NCBI GenBank assembly: GCA_027924645.1
Contig: BSBN01000252.1
Location: 372,001 to 436,000 of the forward strand
Direction: 5' to 3'
Length of the DNA: 64,000 bases
Origin: Cunninghamia lanceolata
Taxonomy: Eukaryota > Streptophyta > Pinopsida > Cupressales > Cupressaceae
A program made the position numbers and the translations under genes. Shown piece after piece: positions 22,513 to 34,115 of this stretch (the stretch's first letter is position 1; each line of letters begins with the position of its first letter). The notes beneath the pieces were generated by a model. It ran no database searches and had not been told where the DNA came from. It saw only the letters and a program-made list of their open reading frames with translations.

Positions 22513-24506
22513 TGTTACAAGTATGTTCCTAACCGGAGTTGTCATTGATGTCAACATATATGTGTTGTCATTGGTGTCAACTATACTCTTATTTTGATGC
22601 TTTCTTGTAATAAGTTAGGTGTTGAAATGTTCCTGATACATCAGAACAATCCTGCAAATTACTCCACATTTTCTGTAGAATGAATATCTTTGTTTGCGGA
22701 TTGGAAGTTATTTAGAGGCATGTCTGAAGATGCTATGTTCCAAGATTGAGCCTTCGGTATGAAGATTTGAGTGAGTTATGTTCACCAGAGTAAAAGCTGC
22801 TCTTTCTGAGTATTCACTGGTGACAAGGAGAAAGTACTATGCTCTGCATTCCTCCGCATTGAAGTATTTTGATCTGCGGTTTTAGAGTTAAGTCTGAGAT
22901 GAAGTTATGTGCCTTCAACTTCAATGGTTTGTGATTTCATGGTTTGCAAGCAATCTTTTTCTTATGACAATAGCTGGCAGTGTTGTTTATGAGCTCCGGT
23001 TTGAAGAATCCTCTTGAGAGAATGATTAGAAGTTGTGTGGTTGTTCCTGATGATTTCAATGTGCTTGTGGATGTCTCTTGATCATGTTCCTACTCTTGTA
23101 TTGATTCACAAAGAAAATTTTGGATTGCGGAAGAATAATGTAATTAGAAGACCTAGTGCTCTCACTAGTCATGGCTGACTTGGTTGATTTCACTATTTGC
23201 GGAGATACTTTGAAGATTGTAGAAGTGTGTCATGGTGTGAAGGATTGTGTTTGAGTCCCAGCTAAGGCATGGCGTGATTGGCATCTTTGTTTGTAGATTG
23301 GAAGTTATTTAGAGGCATGTTTGAAGATGCTATGTTCCAAGATTGAGCCTCTGGTATGAAGATTTGAGTGAGTTATGTTCACCAGAGTAAAATCTTCTCT
23401 TTCTGAGTATTCACTGGTGACAAGGAGAAAGTACTATGCTCCACATTCCTCTGTATTGAAGTATTTTGATTTGCAGTTCTAGAGTTAAGTCTGAGATGAA
23501 GTTATACACCTTCAACTTCAATGGTTCATGATTTGGTGGTCTGCAAGCAATCTTTTTTTTATGACAATAGCTGGCAGTGTTGTTTATGAGCTCTAGTTTG
23601 AAGAATCCTCTTGCGAGAATGATTAGAAGTTGTGCGGTTGTTCCTAATGATTTCAATGGGCTTATGGATGTATCCTAATCATTTTCCTACTCTTGTATTG
23701 ATCTGCAAAGAGAATTTTGGATCGCGGAAGAAGAATGTTATTAGAAGACCTAGTGCTCTCACCAGTCTTGGCCGACTTGGTTGATTTCACTATTTGCAGA
23801 GATACTTTGAAGATTGTAGAAGCATGTCATGGTGTGAAGGATTGCATTTGAGTCCCAACTAAGGCGTGGCATGATTGGAATACATCTTTACATCTTCCCT
23901 TAGCTAATTCTTGTATTAGGTCCAGACCTATTTCTATGTATGTTTTGTAATGCCAGCCTTGGAGATTGCTCCAACAGTTGATGAATGTAATGCTGACCTT
24001 GATGTACATTCCAAGGTTGATGAATTGTATAAAGACTTTAAATGTAGTTGCAAAAATGTGTGGATGATCAAAAATGAAGAGATAAGTGTGAAGGTGTAGA
24101 AGAGCAGAGAAGAGGAGATAAACTGTGCTTCAAAGGAACTGAACTCAGGCATGGAGTAGATGCTATCAAATCAATTCACCAACCCTTAGCAGTGAGCTAA
24201 TCTTTGCAGTGAGCATTTTGGGTAGTGAGCCCCATAGGAAGTGAGCCTTTGTTTTTAGTATTGTTATAACTCATATAATTATATGGGCCAACACCCACCG
24301 TGGTTTTTCCCTTATAGGGGTTTCCACATAAAAATATGGTGTCTCAGGTGTTGATTGTGTTATTGTGTTGAGCTTCTTATTTCATGCTTTCATTGTTAAA
24401 TTTGAACAATAGTAAATAAGTGTTTGAAGAGTTGATGTTCATAATTGTTCAAAGTTTAGGGACAACTCATTCACCCCCCCTCTCAGTTGTCCAGTGCATT
24501 CCAACA
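22513..24506 (+). repeat. Copia element 3' LTR with internal duplication
   Basis: Begins TGTTACAAGTATG and ends CATTCCAACA. At 1994 bp it is about 597 bp longer than the 5' LTR, entirely because of the tandem duplication at 22686-23879. Confidence 0.85.
22686..23879 (+). repeat. 597-bp tandem duplication in the copia 3' LTR
   Basis: The segment starting ATCTTTGTTTGCGGATTGG at 22686 restarts at 23283 (ATCTTTGTTTGTAGATTGG) and continues in parallel to about 23879. The 5' LTR has one copy. The two units differ by scattered substitutions, so the duplication is not very recent. Confidence 0.85.
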
Positions 24507-26887
24507 CTCCCTAGATGCTAGGGGAGTGGGAGAGGGAGCAGTCACTCCATACTCCCCACTTATCCCTGCATGTTAAGGATCGCAAAAGTGGTAGAGAGAT
24601 TCTTGAGGTGATGCAAATATTATCTACCTATAACTATTGTTGAGTGGGTTAAGTAGAGGGAAGGAAAGGACTTGTGTATGCGAAGGGAGAAGAGCTCAGG
24701 AGCTGGGAAGAACAAAGGAGATACAGGAAGGTGACTTCAGTTGAGACTCAGCCTGTTATATCATATAGGTAAGTCTACTTCAATCCATAGACTAAGATAG
24801 AGTCTATATAATAGTCTTTTATTTGAATAGATTAGTAAGCATTGAAAGAGTAAATAGAATTGTGTTAGACTGCCGTATGGCAAAATGAATTATCTCTATG
24901 TATTAGTGAATGTGGTTTGGTTGTATATCCTCTACAAAGGAATATTGTTATCTATATTATCTTACCGTAACCTGGAAAGAGGAATAGTATGTATAACTTT
25001 GTTATTTATCAAATCCTTATCATATAGTTTATGCTTGGAAGTGTTAAATAGTTTGATACCTCTGAGTAGTGAGTCTTATGGCCATGTCTTAGATATTTTA
25101 TTTCTCTTCATTGATAGTGAAGCATGAATAGCTTCACAGGTTAACAACCAAGACTATGCCTAAGTATTTTAATATTTAACATAGTTACTTCATATTGCAA
25201 CCTTACCTTGATATTAATGAGCTCATTGTGTTAATGTGAGGCCAATAGTGTCTCAATTATTAAGCTCACTATGTTATATATATTAAGCCCACTGTGTTAT
25301 TCATATTAGACCGATTGTATCATACAGGATAGGCCGACTATGTTATATATATTATGCCCACAGTGTTTATTTATATTACGCCAGTTGTGCCTTAAGTGTG
25401 GTCGAGTGTGCTAAGGAAACTTAGTGCCCGACTATGTAAGGGATAAATCGACAAGAAGCATTCGACTACTAGATTAAAACCATCTTTGGTTGTAGAAATT
25501 TTATTATGGTCCAATGCAAACTAAGAGAGACCTAAGTGAAGGTCAATGTTATAAAACAAAAGTATTCTTCTCACAGTAGTAGCTAACTTTGAAGACATAG
25601 AGTGTGTTGGAAAAGATTAAAAGGGCTAGTTTTGGAGTCAAAGTCATTGTGTAGGAGGACATTAGACCATTATTTTTAAGTATATAAAGAAGAATGAGTT
25701 GTTTTTAGAAGATATTCTTGAGTTATTTTAAACTATACATATTGTAGTTTTATAGAGGAATAATCTTTAACCCAATCTTAGGCTAAGAATAGCCACAAGA
25801 TGGTCGAGGGATATACTCATTATGGCAATGAAAAGTCATGATATAGATTACTTATTATTATGATATCTTTTTGATATGCATGAGGAAGTGTATTCAATTC
25901 GATGGTATATGAAATTATAGTTTATATTCGATAAACTATGAGTTGAATGATTATATTCTTAGACTAAGAAAGATATAGTCTTTAATCTTAAAAACCCTAT
26001 GGGTTAAATGTTAGAATCTTGCATGTGTAGAAGAACACAGATGAGCATGAGAATAGGTAGACAAGGCATTGAGTAGATGATAGGATGTCATAGACCTGTG
26101 ATTGCAAGGATGCAAAGAGGGACTCAATATATGTTATATAGTGACCTAAGCTCTCACCTTAGACTTGTCAAAACGACTAGTAGACAAGGATTATGATGTC
26201 TTTAAGACCAGTATGGTATAATCGAGTTGAAAAGAATTATTTATTTTTATGACTTAAATTGAGAAATAAGAATGTTGTCTCCAAGTCAAGAAAAGAGTGA
26301 GTGAACATACGAGTTTTATTTATATGAAACTTTGGCCAAAATAATGCAAAAGTCATTGCTTGCATTGTCAGTTCATGGTGTACCAGATAGTTGAACAATC
26401 AGAATGGGTCATACATAGCTAGAGCTAGACTAGAGTTGTAAACCCGATTGTTATTAGCTAGGACACATCACTAGTTCTCAAATGGCATAAAGAATTAGTT
26501 GATTCTCATTGTCTATTACCCTCGTGAAGGGAAGGGCCACTTCTAGAAGGAAGGTGTGTGGGGGACCACTAGTCTGTGGTTGGAGGAAAAGTGCAATGGT
26601 GATGCTCTCTCTCTCTAGCAGTTGACTATCGAAGACTTGTGAACAAGAATACATTACTTATTTTGTAAAAAAAAGAGATATTTGTAAAATTGTAAATTGT
26701 AAGAAATATGACCATTTATTATATGTCGAATTTTGTTAGTCGTATGTGAAGTGACCATTCTCTAAATATATGTATAGTACTTGAAATTGTAACTAGAATA
26801 TCTTTGGTTATAGTTAAAAAAGATTTAGTGTGGTGTTTGTTTTTAAATGTGCTTAAGGATATCTAATATTCCAGTTGGGATGTTATA

Positions 26888-27890
26888 GTTCTCCTCAAAG
26901 CATTAGATCTAGGCCATCTAGTTCAAAACACCCCAAGCAAAAAGTGTTCTTCTTCAACATTTGATTTTGAAAAGATACCCTCAGTCAATGACATAGCTAA
27001 ACAAGGTGATCTCCCCCTCCATCTAATAGTCCAAGTTCAGAACTATTCCATTAAATGTGTAATGATCAATGATGAGTCTACAATCAACATAGTCTCTTTC
27101 TCTCTTCTTCAAAGAATGGGTTATGACGAAGCTCAAATCACACAAGAAACTTCCATCCTTAGAATTCATGATAACCCAAACATTTGAACCATGGGTAAGG
27201 TCAATCTTTAAATCGCATTGGGTCTCAAAACTGTTGCAACTGAATTTTATGTCATCAATGAAGAAATCACTTACAACGTGATCATAGGAAGGCCTTGGAT
27301 CCATAGGATGAGGGCCATTCCCTCCACACTATTTCAATAAATACACTTCTAACACATGGGATAAACCCATGTCATCAAAGGAGATCCTGATCCTTTTAGC
27401 CTTTATAGAGTTAAACAAGTCAAAAATAAGGGAAAGACCATGGAAACCACTAGTGACCCAAAAATCAACACTTTTGAAAAAGGAGAGACATCAAAACAAA
27501 TTGCAAATGTAGCCAAGACCTCAAAATGTATAGGAAAGTGGACAACCAGAGAATTCCCCTTCAATCCCCACTCAACAAAGTTTTATGCCCCATTCAACTT
27601 AGTTTCCATTCTAATCGATCCAAACATAAACATTCATATGATTGAAATCATGACTAAAGAAGAAGAACCAAAACCCACACAAAAACTAGGAGAGTCAACA
27701 CCAACATCATTTGTCCTCAAAAGTTCAAAACAAACATGGGAACTCAACAAGAACAAAAAATGATAAACCTAGGGGGCAAAATCATCAAACAATAAAACAT
27801 GTGAGTACACAAAACACCTCACTGAATACAAAGACATTTTTACACCAAGTCTTTGAGTGTCCTTACAAAATATGACTTCCATCCAAAAAA
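26888..27890 (+). pseudogene. Fragment C': Tat-like protease remnant
   Basis: The reading begins right at the end of the element B LTR: LLKALDLGHLVQ, then V-M-I-N-D-E-S-T-I-N where a protease should have I-D-x-G-S (Asp to Asn and Gly to Glu, both G-to-A). SLLQRMGYDEAQ and Y-N-V-I-I-G-R-P-W-I-H-R-M-R-A-I-P-S follow. 27440-27763 is a Lys/Thr-rich linker. HLTEYKDIFT at about 27818 is the usual start of the pre-RT region, but sequence identity ends there. Element B therefore seems to have inserted in, or been fused to, this fragment. Confidence 0.65.
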
Positions 27891-27899
27891 ATAGCAAAC

Positions 27900-29190
27900 A
27901 TGAGTCAAGATACCTCCAAACCTACTATTCCATCACATTTTACCCGTATACCATTATCTTATCCAATCCTAAGAGATTAAATTTTTGAGAAGTTTGAAAC
28001 CCCTCTCTTTGAGAAGTATAATGGGAAGGGAGACCCTAACAACCATGTGGCGGCCTTTAATACAATGTGTAGTGATTTCTTTTTCAAAGATGCAATGTTA
28101 GATAAACTCTTTCTTAGGTCACTCAAAGACATGGCCTTGGATTGGTTTTGCTCCTTGTCTGGACTAATTAAATCAATTCTTTCTCACAATTAATCAATAA
28201 ATTTCTTCAACATTTTCAAGCAAACAATGGACCTCAAGTCTCTTTGACCGATTTGGTCCATTGTAAACAGGGAATAAAGGAAAAAGTAATTGATTTCATG
28301 GGGCGTTCTAAAGTCCTCTTTTGACAAATTCAATATTCTATTCCAGATGTTGATGTACAAAGAATCTTCATTATAAACTTACAACCTCACATCCGTGACA
28401 AAATCTTGTTGATGCGTTATGACTCTTTCACTAATCTTTGCACGACTCTTTGTGATTACTAGTCGTCAGTTAGTCAATATGAGAATAATCACTCGTTGGC
28501 TCTAGTTGGTCAATTTGAAGCCGTTACCCCGCACACTCATTCATTTAAAAGGCACAACAAAAATTTCATCAAAATTAATGCAATATCATCAAATCACATT
28601 CAAAAACTTGTAGCGGTTGCATCATATTCTGCTCCCGCCCCATCTAAACTAAAATTTAAAAAAAACTAGACAATTCACACCATTATTAGAATATCTCTAT
28701 TCTATAATGATGCAACTTTTAAACAACAATCTCATTAAGCTTCCACCAATTTGACCTCTCTATCCAAGTAAGATGTAAGCATCTTCTTTCGATTCGAAGA
28801 CCTTTTGTCAATTTCACCACATCGCCAATCATGACACTGAAATATGGACATGCATCTTAAACATGAAGTTTAAGACCTCATCGATTCCAATTTCATCCAG
28901 GCTATTGGTGTAAATGACAAAGGAAATAAATTGGTGGCTCCACCTAATCAAAACTTACAAATATTCACAGATCCATTCCCTTAACACCAAGCTAACATTG
29001 TGGACCCATTTCAAGAGAGGTAATATACTTATGAAGAACAAGATTATGAAGGAGATATTTGCATGGTGGATGTTCACCCTCATCAAGAGCGAGCAGAGCC
29101 CGAACCAGCTATATCTTTCACTCCTCATGATGCTACCATTAAAGCTCCTGATTGACCTTTATACATCACCATTTGAATCAATGATGAACC
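27900..29190 (+). pseudogene. Element C gag pseudogene (Tat-like)
   Basis: ATG 27900 opens MSQDTSKPTIPSHFTRIP. The capsid signature F-E-K-Y-N-G-K-G-D-P-N-N-H-V-A-A-F-N and D-M-A-L-D-W-F-C-S-L-S follow. After a frameshift near 28165 come INKFLQHFQANNG, Q-G-I-K-E-K-V-I-D-F and L-Q-P-H-I-R-D-K-I-L-L. A knuckle-like F-C-Q-F-H-H-x-A-N-H-D-T-E-x-W occurs near 28810-28850. Many stops are present. Confidence 0.65.
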
Positions 29191-29194
29191 CATA

Positions 29195-29870
29195 AGAGGT
29201 GCTATGATCAATCATGTTTGCATGGTAAATGTAGAAACTGAAGAGTTTCTCTACATGCATGGTTTGCACCACAATGACTATGATGTATCAGAAATTGTGA
29301 TTAGAGCACATGACAGATCTACTTCCAACTCTCGGTGCCTTGACCCTTGCCATCAAGGTTGGGCCAAGAATCTTAGATGTTACTTTTATTATCATTTGAA
29401 CATCATACTTATTTCATGTGAAGTTGGGTCACCCATGGCTCTGCTCCATGAAGGTAGTCCCCTCTATTGTTCATAAGTGCTTAAAGTTTCCATTTGAGGG
29501 ACGTGTGCATGCTATACATCACAGTCGGTACCAACCCATCACTTGTCATAGATACTTTACACTTGACTACTTTTGGCCAAAACCAGTTGGAGTTGCTCGA
29601 GCTAGAGAGGATCTATTCTTTTTATCATATCAAAAATATAAGGCATAGAAAATCATTGAATTGTCACTTAGTAACATACCTTCTAGTGATTTCCATGGAC
29701 CCTCTCGATCTTCTGAAGCTATGATGGTAGTTTCCCCATCCCACAAATGGTGAATGAAGTTAAGCCCGAATCGAAGGGTTCCTCCCCATTCCTGAGCATC
29801 TGGTAGATATGCTGAGGTTCCCTCTCTTCCATCCCTTCAAGGACAATGAGGCAACCGTCTAGCACAAAAT
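29195..29870 (+). pseudogene. Element C protease pseudogene
   Basis: I-R-G-A-M-I-N-H-V-C-M-V-N (from about 29190) occupies the active-site position; the catalytic Asp appears as Asn. After frameshifts, KLGHPWLCSMKVVPSIVHKC (29420-29480) matches the G-R-P-W-x-x-x-x-x-A-V-P-S signature of this family. F-W-P-K-P-V-G-V-A-R-A-R-E-D-L-F and a short proline-rich run continue to the solo LTR at 29871. Confidence 0.6.
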
Positions 29871-30385
29871 TGTTAGAACATAATGTTATTAGGGGTCATA
29901 ACTTTATAAAATTTATATAATGTTCTAATATAAGGCTATAAAACTTTATGTTATAAAGTATATACCATTTGATAATTATTATTCTAATAGTTATTAGATT
30001 ATTAATTATTTGCAAATGCTTGCTTCGAATGGGTGTGACTAATACCCCTTTAGGTATTATGCCACTGTTTCTCCTTTATTTAAGGATGTTATCTCTCATT
30101 TGAGAGTATGTGAATTTAGAGTTTTATATAATGAATTATATCACTATGCACATGAGTTATTATTGGCCATGTGGAAGTATGTAAAGGAGTATATCCTGAG
30201 GTTCAATATATTCTTTAATAGACTATATTTTGTAAGTGTTTTAATAAAATGATGCTTTGTGGGGTTTTTTTACCCGAAAGGGTTTTCCCCATGTATATCT
30301 TGTGTAATGTGTTAGATCTATGCTTGTATAATGCTCATTCTATTTATTTTACATTTTTTTATAATGATTAGTATTCTAAGATCCA
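29871..30385 (+). repeat. Solo LTR, copia type
   Basis: TGTTAGAACATAATG at the left and TAAGATCCA at the right bound 515 bp. It includes TTTATTTAAGGA (TATA-like) and the ACCC-GAAA-GGGT hairpin followed by TTTTCCCCATGTATA, a pattern typical of copia LTR 3' ends. The flanks AAAAT and AATTT do not match exactly, so a target duplication is not demonstrated. No internal region accompanies it. Confidence 0.6.
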
Positions 30386-31186
30386 AATTTTTAAAAAAAC
30401 AAACCTCCCCTCAATCGCAATATTACTTTTGTCCCACCTGCCTTTTTGGAGACTAGTGAAAAGCAACCAGTTGTGCATAAATTATTTCCTAAGGTTTCTC
30501 AACCACCTGTGGATGCTTAAGTACCTCCACCTGTTGCATAAGTTGAGAGGGAAGAACAACCCACTTTGAGGAACCCTCCCCCCATGGTCTCTCAACCTTT
30601 GGTGGTTCCTCTTGTTTCTTCTAATGTTCCCAAAGCAAAGGAAGAAAATGAACCCACATTGGAAGATGCTACGGTTCCCCTAACAAACATCACAAAAAAA
30701 ACTAAGTGAAATCAAATTGCACAAGAATGAAAGAAGTGTGGCCATGCTATGGCTCACCTTGCTGCAGGAGAGGAGAATCTCCCTCCTCGCAAGTGTTAGT
30801 CACTGACAGATGCAAAGGAGAGATCTACTAGTGCTTTGTCTCCTCTAGTGAAAGATAGTGCTTCACAACCCACAACGGAACCTATTGTGCTATATTTCGA
30901 CAACAAGTCTGATAGAGATACTGATACAAGTATGGCTCTTACTACTTGCACCACACTTGTTATAGTCCCTCTTGCATCTTGCCCTCCATCTCTTTATGCT
31001 GAGCAAGATTGTGAGGAGGATGAATTGTTTTATGTCAACTTGCAAGTGTGGCTCCTCTCTCTCTTGTGTTATGATTGCACGTGTTGTTACCCCTGTATTG
31101 TGTTTCTTGATGTGTATTTTTGTTTGGTAAGCTCTCTTTGGATGACCCTTGATACCCTTGTTGGTACAAGGATACAAAGGGACTGA
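30386..31186 (+). pseudogene. Element C proline-rich/acidic ORF after protease
   Basis: Readable with scattered stops: ETSEKQPVVHKLFPKVSQPP, LVVPLVSSNVPKAKEENE, then an open block 30836-31186 with D-N-K-S-D-R-D-T-D, PPSLYAEQDCEEDELFYVN and a hydrophobic tail. It resembles the acidic linker that precedes RT in Tat elements, but no RT follows within the next 5 kb. Element C may therefore be a gag-protease-only, non-autonomous derivative. Confidence 0.45.
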
Positions 31187-32506
31187 AATCTATTGTGACA
31201 CTCTCTCTATTTGTACCATCATTCTTCTATATGTTGTAAATTGCATTTTATCATTATTGTTTCCTTTGGGGACGATGCATGGCGTAGGATGATTTAGCAT
31301 CCTTCCTTATTGACCCAAAGTTTTATATTTTCTTTCATGTGATATTTTCTCCTTTTTTTGCATAGTTCTACCGACTGGCAAATGATGATAGTTCCAAATA
31401 TTTATAATCATGAGATATCTCATATTATACAACCATTCATATACTGACGCTAGTCAGGTAGATCCCTTCGTGTTATTACTTTATGTTATTCACTCTAACA
31501 TGATAATTTATTGTATGATTTGATTTATGTGGCACCTTGTTGCTATGCTCGGTGTCATACCATGACTACACAAGCCATTGTGTATCATGCTTGCAACATC
31601 ACCTTGGTTTGCCTTTTCTGGGGAAACCCCTTGTTGTGATGTATCATTTTGGAACACATATCAAATGGGCATGTGCTTCTAGAAAGCTCTCATGCTTGTC
31701 TTGTATTTTATTCTACCTTAAAGAAATTGCTATTCAAGGAAGTAAGCAATCACTTTAATGTGGGGGCATACATCATGCTATGCTCTTTTGATTATACACT
31801 TGTTGATTATGATTGGTATGAAAATCACCTAGTGATTCAACGATTCTTACTAGCCTGTGATGCATTCACTTGACATGGAACTCACCTAGTGATTCGACGG
31901 TTCTCACTAGCCCGTGATGTTTCCATTTTGTTGTTGGTCCATGAGCCACCTAGTATAATGAAGTTTGCTAGCCCGTGTGCTTCATGTGACTTGTCATGGT
32001 CACCTAGTAATTCGACGGTCCTTACTAGTCTGTGATCCATGAAAACACTTCTCTTCACATGACCCCTAGCGACAAAGCAATATAGTGTTAGAGTCATTTT
32101 GCTTGTGTGTTTGTTTTTGTGATGTATTGTTTGAACTTGTATTCTCTTAATGATTCCATGTGTTTTGTGTGTCTTCATCATGTTTTCCATGCATACTTTA
32201 TACCTTATGTGTATGCTTCATTTCAAGCATGTATGCATTGTGAATGACATGTATTACCCTTTGTGTATTGTGTGTCTCTCGCATGTATTCCTTATATATG
32301 CTTGCAGTATTCCATGTATGTGTGAATTATGTTACAATGCCTTGCATGTTTGCAACCTTAGAATCCTAAGCTTGGGGGGCTACTATGGTCAACAACTTGG
32401 TGTAATTCTTTGGCTTCTATATTTTCATGTTGGAAATTTGTCTTCTCCTTACTTTAGTGTGAGTACTAACATAAGTTTGTACCCATGCTAAATTAGGGGC
32501 TAAATG
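31187..32506 (+). other. Element C 3' non-coding region
   Basis: About 1.3 kb without protein signal (open frames up to 113 codons are low-complexity, from TGTGTATGC-type repeats at 32100-32350). It holds the stem-loop array at 31829-32028 and ends with AGGGGCTAAA at 32497-32506, a plausible polypurine tract, followed by TGTTAT. Parts of it (31735-31790, 31820-32050 and 32390-32512) match the reverse complement of 36365-37080 and 41340-41430. Confidence 0.55.
31829..32028 (+). repeat. Array of four stem-loops (CTAGTRA arms), copy 1
   Basis: Stem-loops at 31829-31853, 31886-31910, 31950-31971 and 32004-32028 share the arms CTAGTGA or CTAGTAA and TTACTAG or TCACTAG, with an 11-base loop close to TTCGACGGTTC. 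The third is a shorter variant (CTAG arms, 14-base loop). Each is preceded by CAC and usually followed by the pattern CC-GTGATG. Start-to-start spacing is 57, 64 and 54 bp. The sixth arm position changes together with its partner (G with C, A with T). Confidence 0.75.
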
Positions 32507-33391
32507 TTATAGAGCAAGATGTTTACCCTTGCTAGTTTGGACATATTTTGACACCTAGCGGAACAATAAACAATTAATTCTTGATCCCGATGGATAAACC
32601 CCAGAAAATAAACTTAGGATCGGTCTAAGCTCACCTCATTAAGCACTCCCCAATGTTTGTGGGGGATAAAGGACCAGGGCGCCTAGCGCCTTGGGCCCGG
32701 ATGTTAGCCCCAACCTTAATTTGATGGTGTCAACTTAGAACACCTCTTTGGCTTACCCTTGTCGGCCTCAATTGGTTTTATTCATTGTTAGTGAGCAGGA
32801 ATGAATATAAGAAGGATTCTTATTATTCATTTTACACCTAGAATGTTACAAGGACTTGCCTTATGCTTTAGTAAATTGCTCTCCTATGCTCAAGTATTCT
32901 TCATGGTTGGAATAGCTCTTTGTATATGGATGTTATGATGTTGGTTTACAGGTCTTGAAGGAAGTTCAAGTCTGTATTCTCTATCTCCTTGTTGGTGCAT
33001 GGCCTTGAGTCACCTACTCCAACTAGGGTTTCATATCTTATGGTAACATTTACCATTTATATTCATTCTTTCATCTTTTATTGAAGATGTTTCCTAGCCT
33101 CCCTCCTAGGGCATGCACTCTTTGATCTCTAATCATTTTTGTAGTGGAGGTGGGTGTTGGTGCCTGATTTGACTCTCAGTTTTGGAACAATTTTCATGCA
33201 GGCACCTTCCCTAAAAATCCAAAAAATGTTCTAAGTGTTGGACCTCCTCAGCATTTTTTAGCTGCAGCATCATATTTTCTTTGAGGAGGAGGTCATCATC
33301 ATCATCATATTTCCAGACATCACCCTGATGTTGCTTGCGAGGGTCATCATATTTTCTGTTTGCATGATCTTTCGCCGGAGTGATATTTTAA

Positions 33392-33514
33392 CATCGGGTG
33401 ATCTTGGTTAAGATCATCCTGATGATGTTGCTGCAAAGTCCTAAGCGTGACCCGATATTCATCGGGGTCATCACATTTGAACATCGGGTGATCTTAGTCA
33501 AGATCATCCTGATG
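33392..33514 (+). repeat. Two 33-bp near-perfect hairpins, 90 bp apart
   Basis: CATCGGGTGATCTT pairs with AAGATCATCCTGATG around a four-base loop at 33392-33424 (loop GGTT) and 33482-33514 (loop AGTC). Both lie in the GC-rich U3-like part of the LTR-derived block, upstream of the 34107 TATA box. Confidence 0.7.
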
Positions 33515-34106
33515 TTGTTTTATCACTTCATCGGGATTTTTGGTCAGGGTGATATTCGCTTTTCTGCCTGTCTGCATCATGATATTTCCAAAGGGAGATA
33601 TCCGCCTGTCGGATTCATGCATTGTCCAATGGGGGTGATCATTTCAAATATCCGTCATATTCATATATCACCCCAATCTTATAGCAGCGCTACAGTGCAA
33701 CATGATATTTGTGCATCAGGATGATATTTCCAAATATCCGGTTATCTTCCGAATATCATCCTGATGCTGATGTGTGGTGACGTCATTAAGGTCCGAGGGG
33801 GGTCATATTTCTAACACTAGTCATCTTATAGAGATCCCCTGATATTTGCGAATATGACGGTGACATCATCAGGATGTTCATCGGCCAGACATTTGGTATC
33901 GACTATGCAGGAGGATTTTCCTCCGATGCATCAGGTTGTGCCGATGAAGGGGATTATCATGCAGGTTATATTGTGATATGATGCTGACGTCAGGGTGATA
34001 TTTCAAGCAACAGGATATCATGCTGCTGGAGGATGAGGATGATGAAGGTCTTATACTAGTGTCGTCGGGAGCAAAAGCACCGACATCATATATGCTCGCG
34101 ACCTAG

Positions 34107-34115
34107 TATATAAAG
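34107..34115 (+). promoter_or_regulatory. TATA box of an LTR promoter
   Basis: TATATAAAG is followed by TGTTGAAAAGG. The context resembles the corresponding position in the element D LTRs (GCCGACTTAAAGTGTTGTAAAAG near 48663 and 63097), suggesting related Tat-type LTRs. It is probably the U3 promoter. Confidence 0.5.

Larger units (their letters stand above)
17566..24506 (+). mobile_element. Ty1/copia-type element, RT-less, inserted in element B LTR
   Basis: LTRs at 17566-18963 and 22513-24506 flank a 3.55 kb internal region. The 5-bp target duplication CTCCC lies at 17561-17565 and 24507-24511. The primer site at 18966-18977 (TCGTATCAAAGC) resembles the initiator-Met site with two mismatches. 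Protease precedes integrase, the copia order. RT and RNase H are absent; a gag-like module occupies their place. The two LTRs differ by one 597-bp tandem duplication in the 3' copy. Confidence 0.85.
12369..26887 (+). mobile_element. Element B: chromovirus (Ty3/gypsy), 5' LTR missing, 3' LTR split by copia element
   Basis: Gag, protease, RT, RNase H, integrase with GPY/F motif and a chromodomain are followed by a polypurine tract and a long 3' LTR. The integrase-chromodomain order identifies a chromovirus; the LTR length (about 3.1 kb once the insertion is removed) suggests the Tekay/Del clade, which is inference. The 5' LTR and primer site are absent: the gag ATG lies about 100 bp from the end of element A. 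The left target-site copy is lost, so the original insertion site is unknown. Confidence 0.8.
16858..26887 (+). repeat. Element B 3' LTR, interrupted by a copia element
   Basis: The LTR starts TGCCACACCCC and ends GGGATGTTATA. It is in two pieces, 16858-17565 and 24512-26887, about 3084 bp together. Reading across the insertion gives TTAGCATACTCCC joined to TAGATGCTAGGGG without a gap. At 25200-25400 there is a degenerate tandem repeat of about 40 bp with the theme TTAAGCCCACTGTGTTAT. A TATA-like CTATATAATAG lies at 24812-24822. Minor open frames here (24885-25127, for example) have no protein signal. Confidence 0.75.

Noticed and set aside
27023..27304. 93-codon minus-strand open frame
   Set aside because: Antisense shadow of the C' protease, whose motifs read clearly on the plus strand.
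31861..32050. Stem-loop array as a CRISPR array or tRNA cluster
   Set aside because: Eukaryotic context, units too short and irregularly spaced, no tRNA fold and no cas genes.
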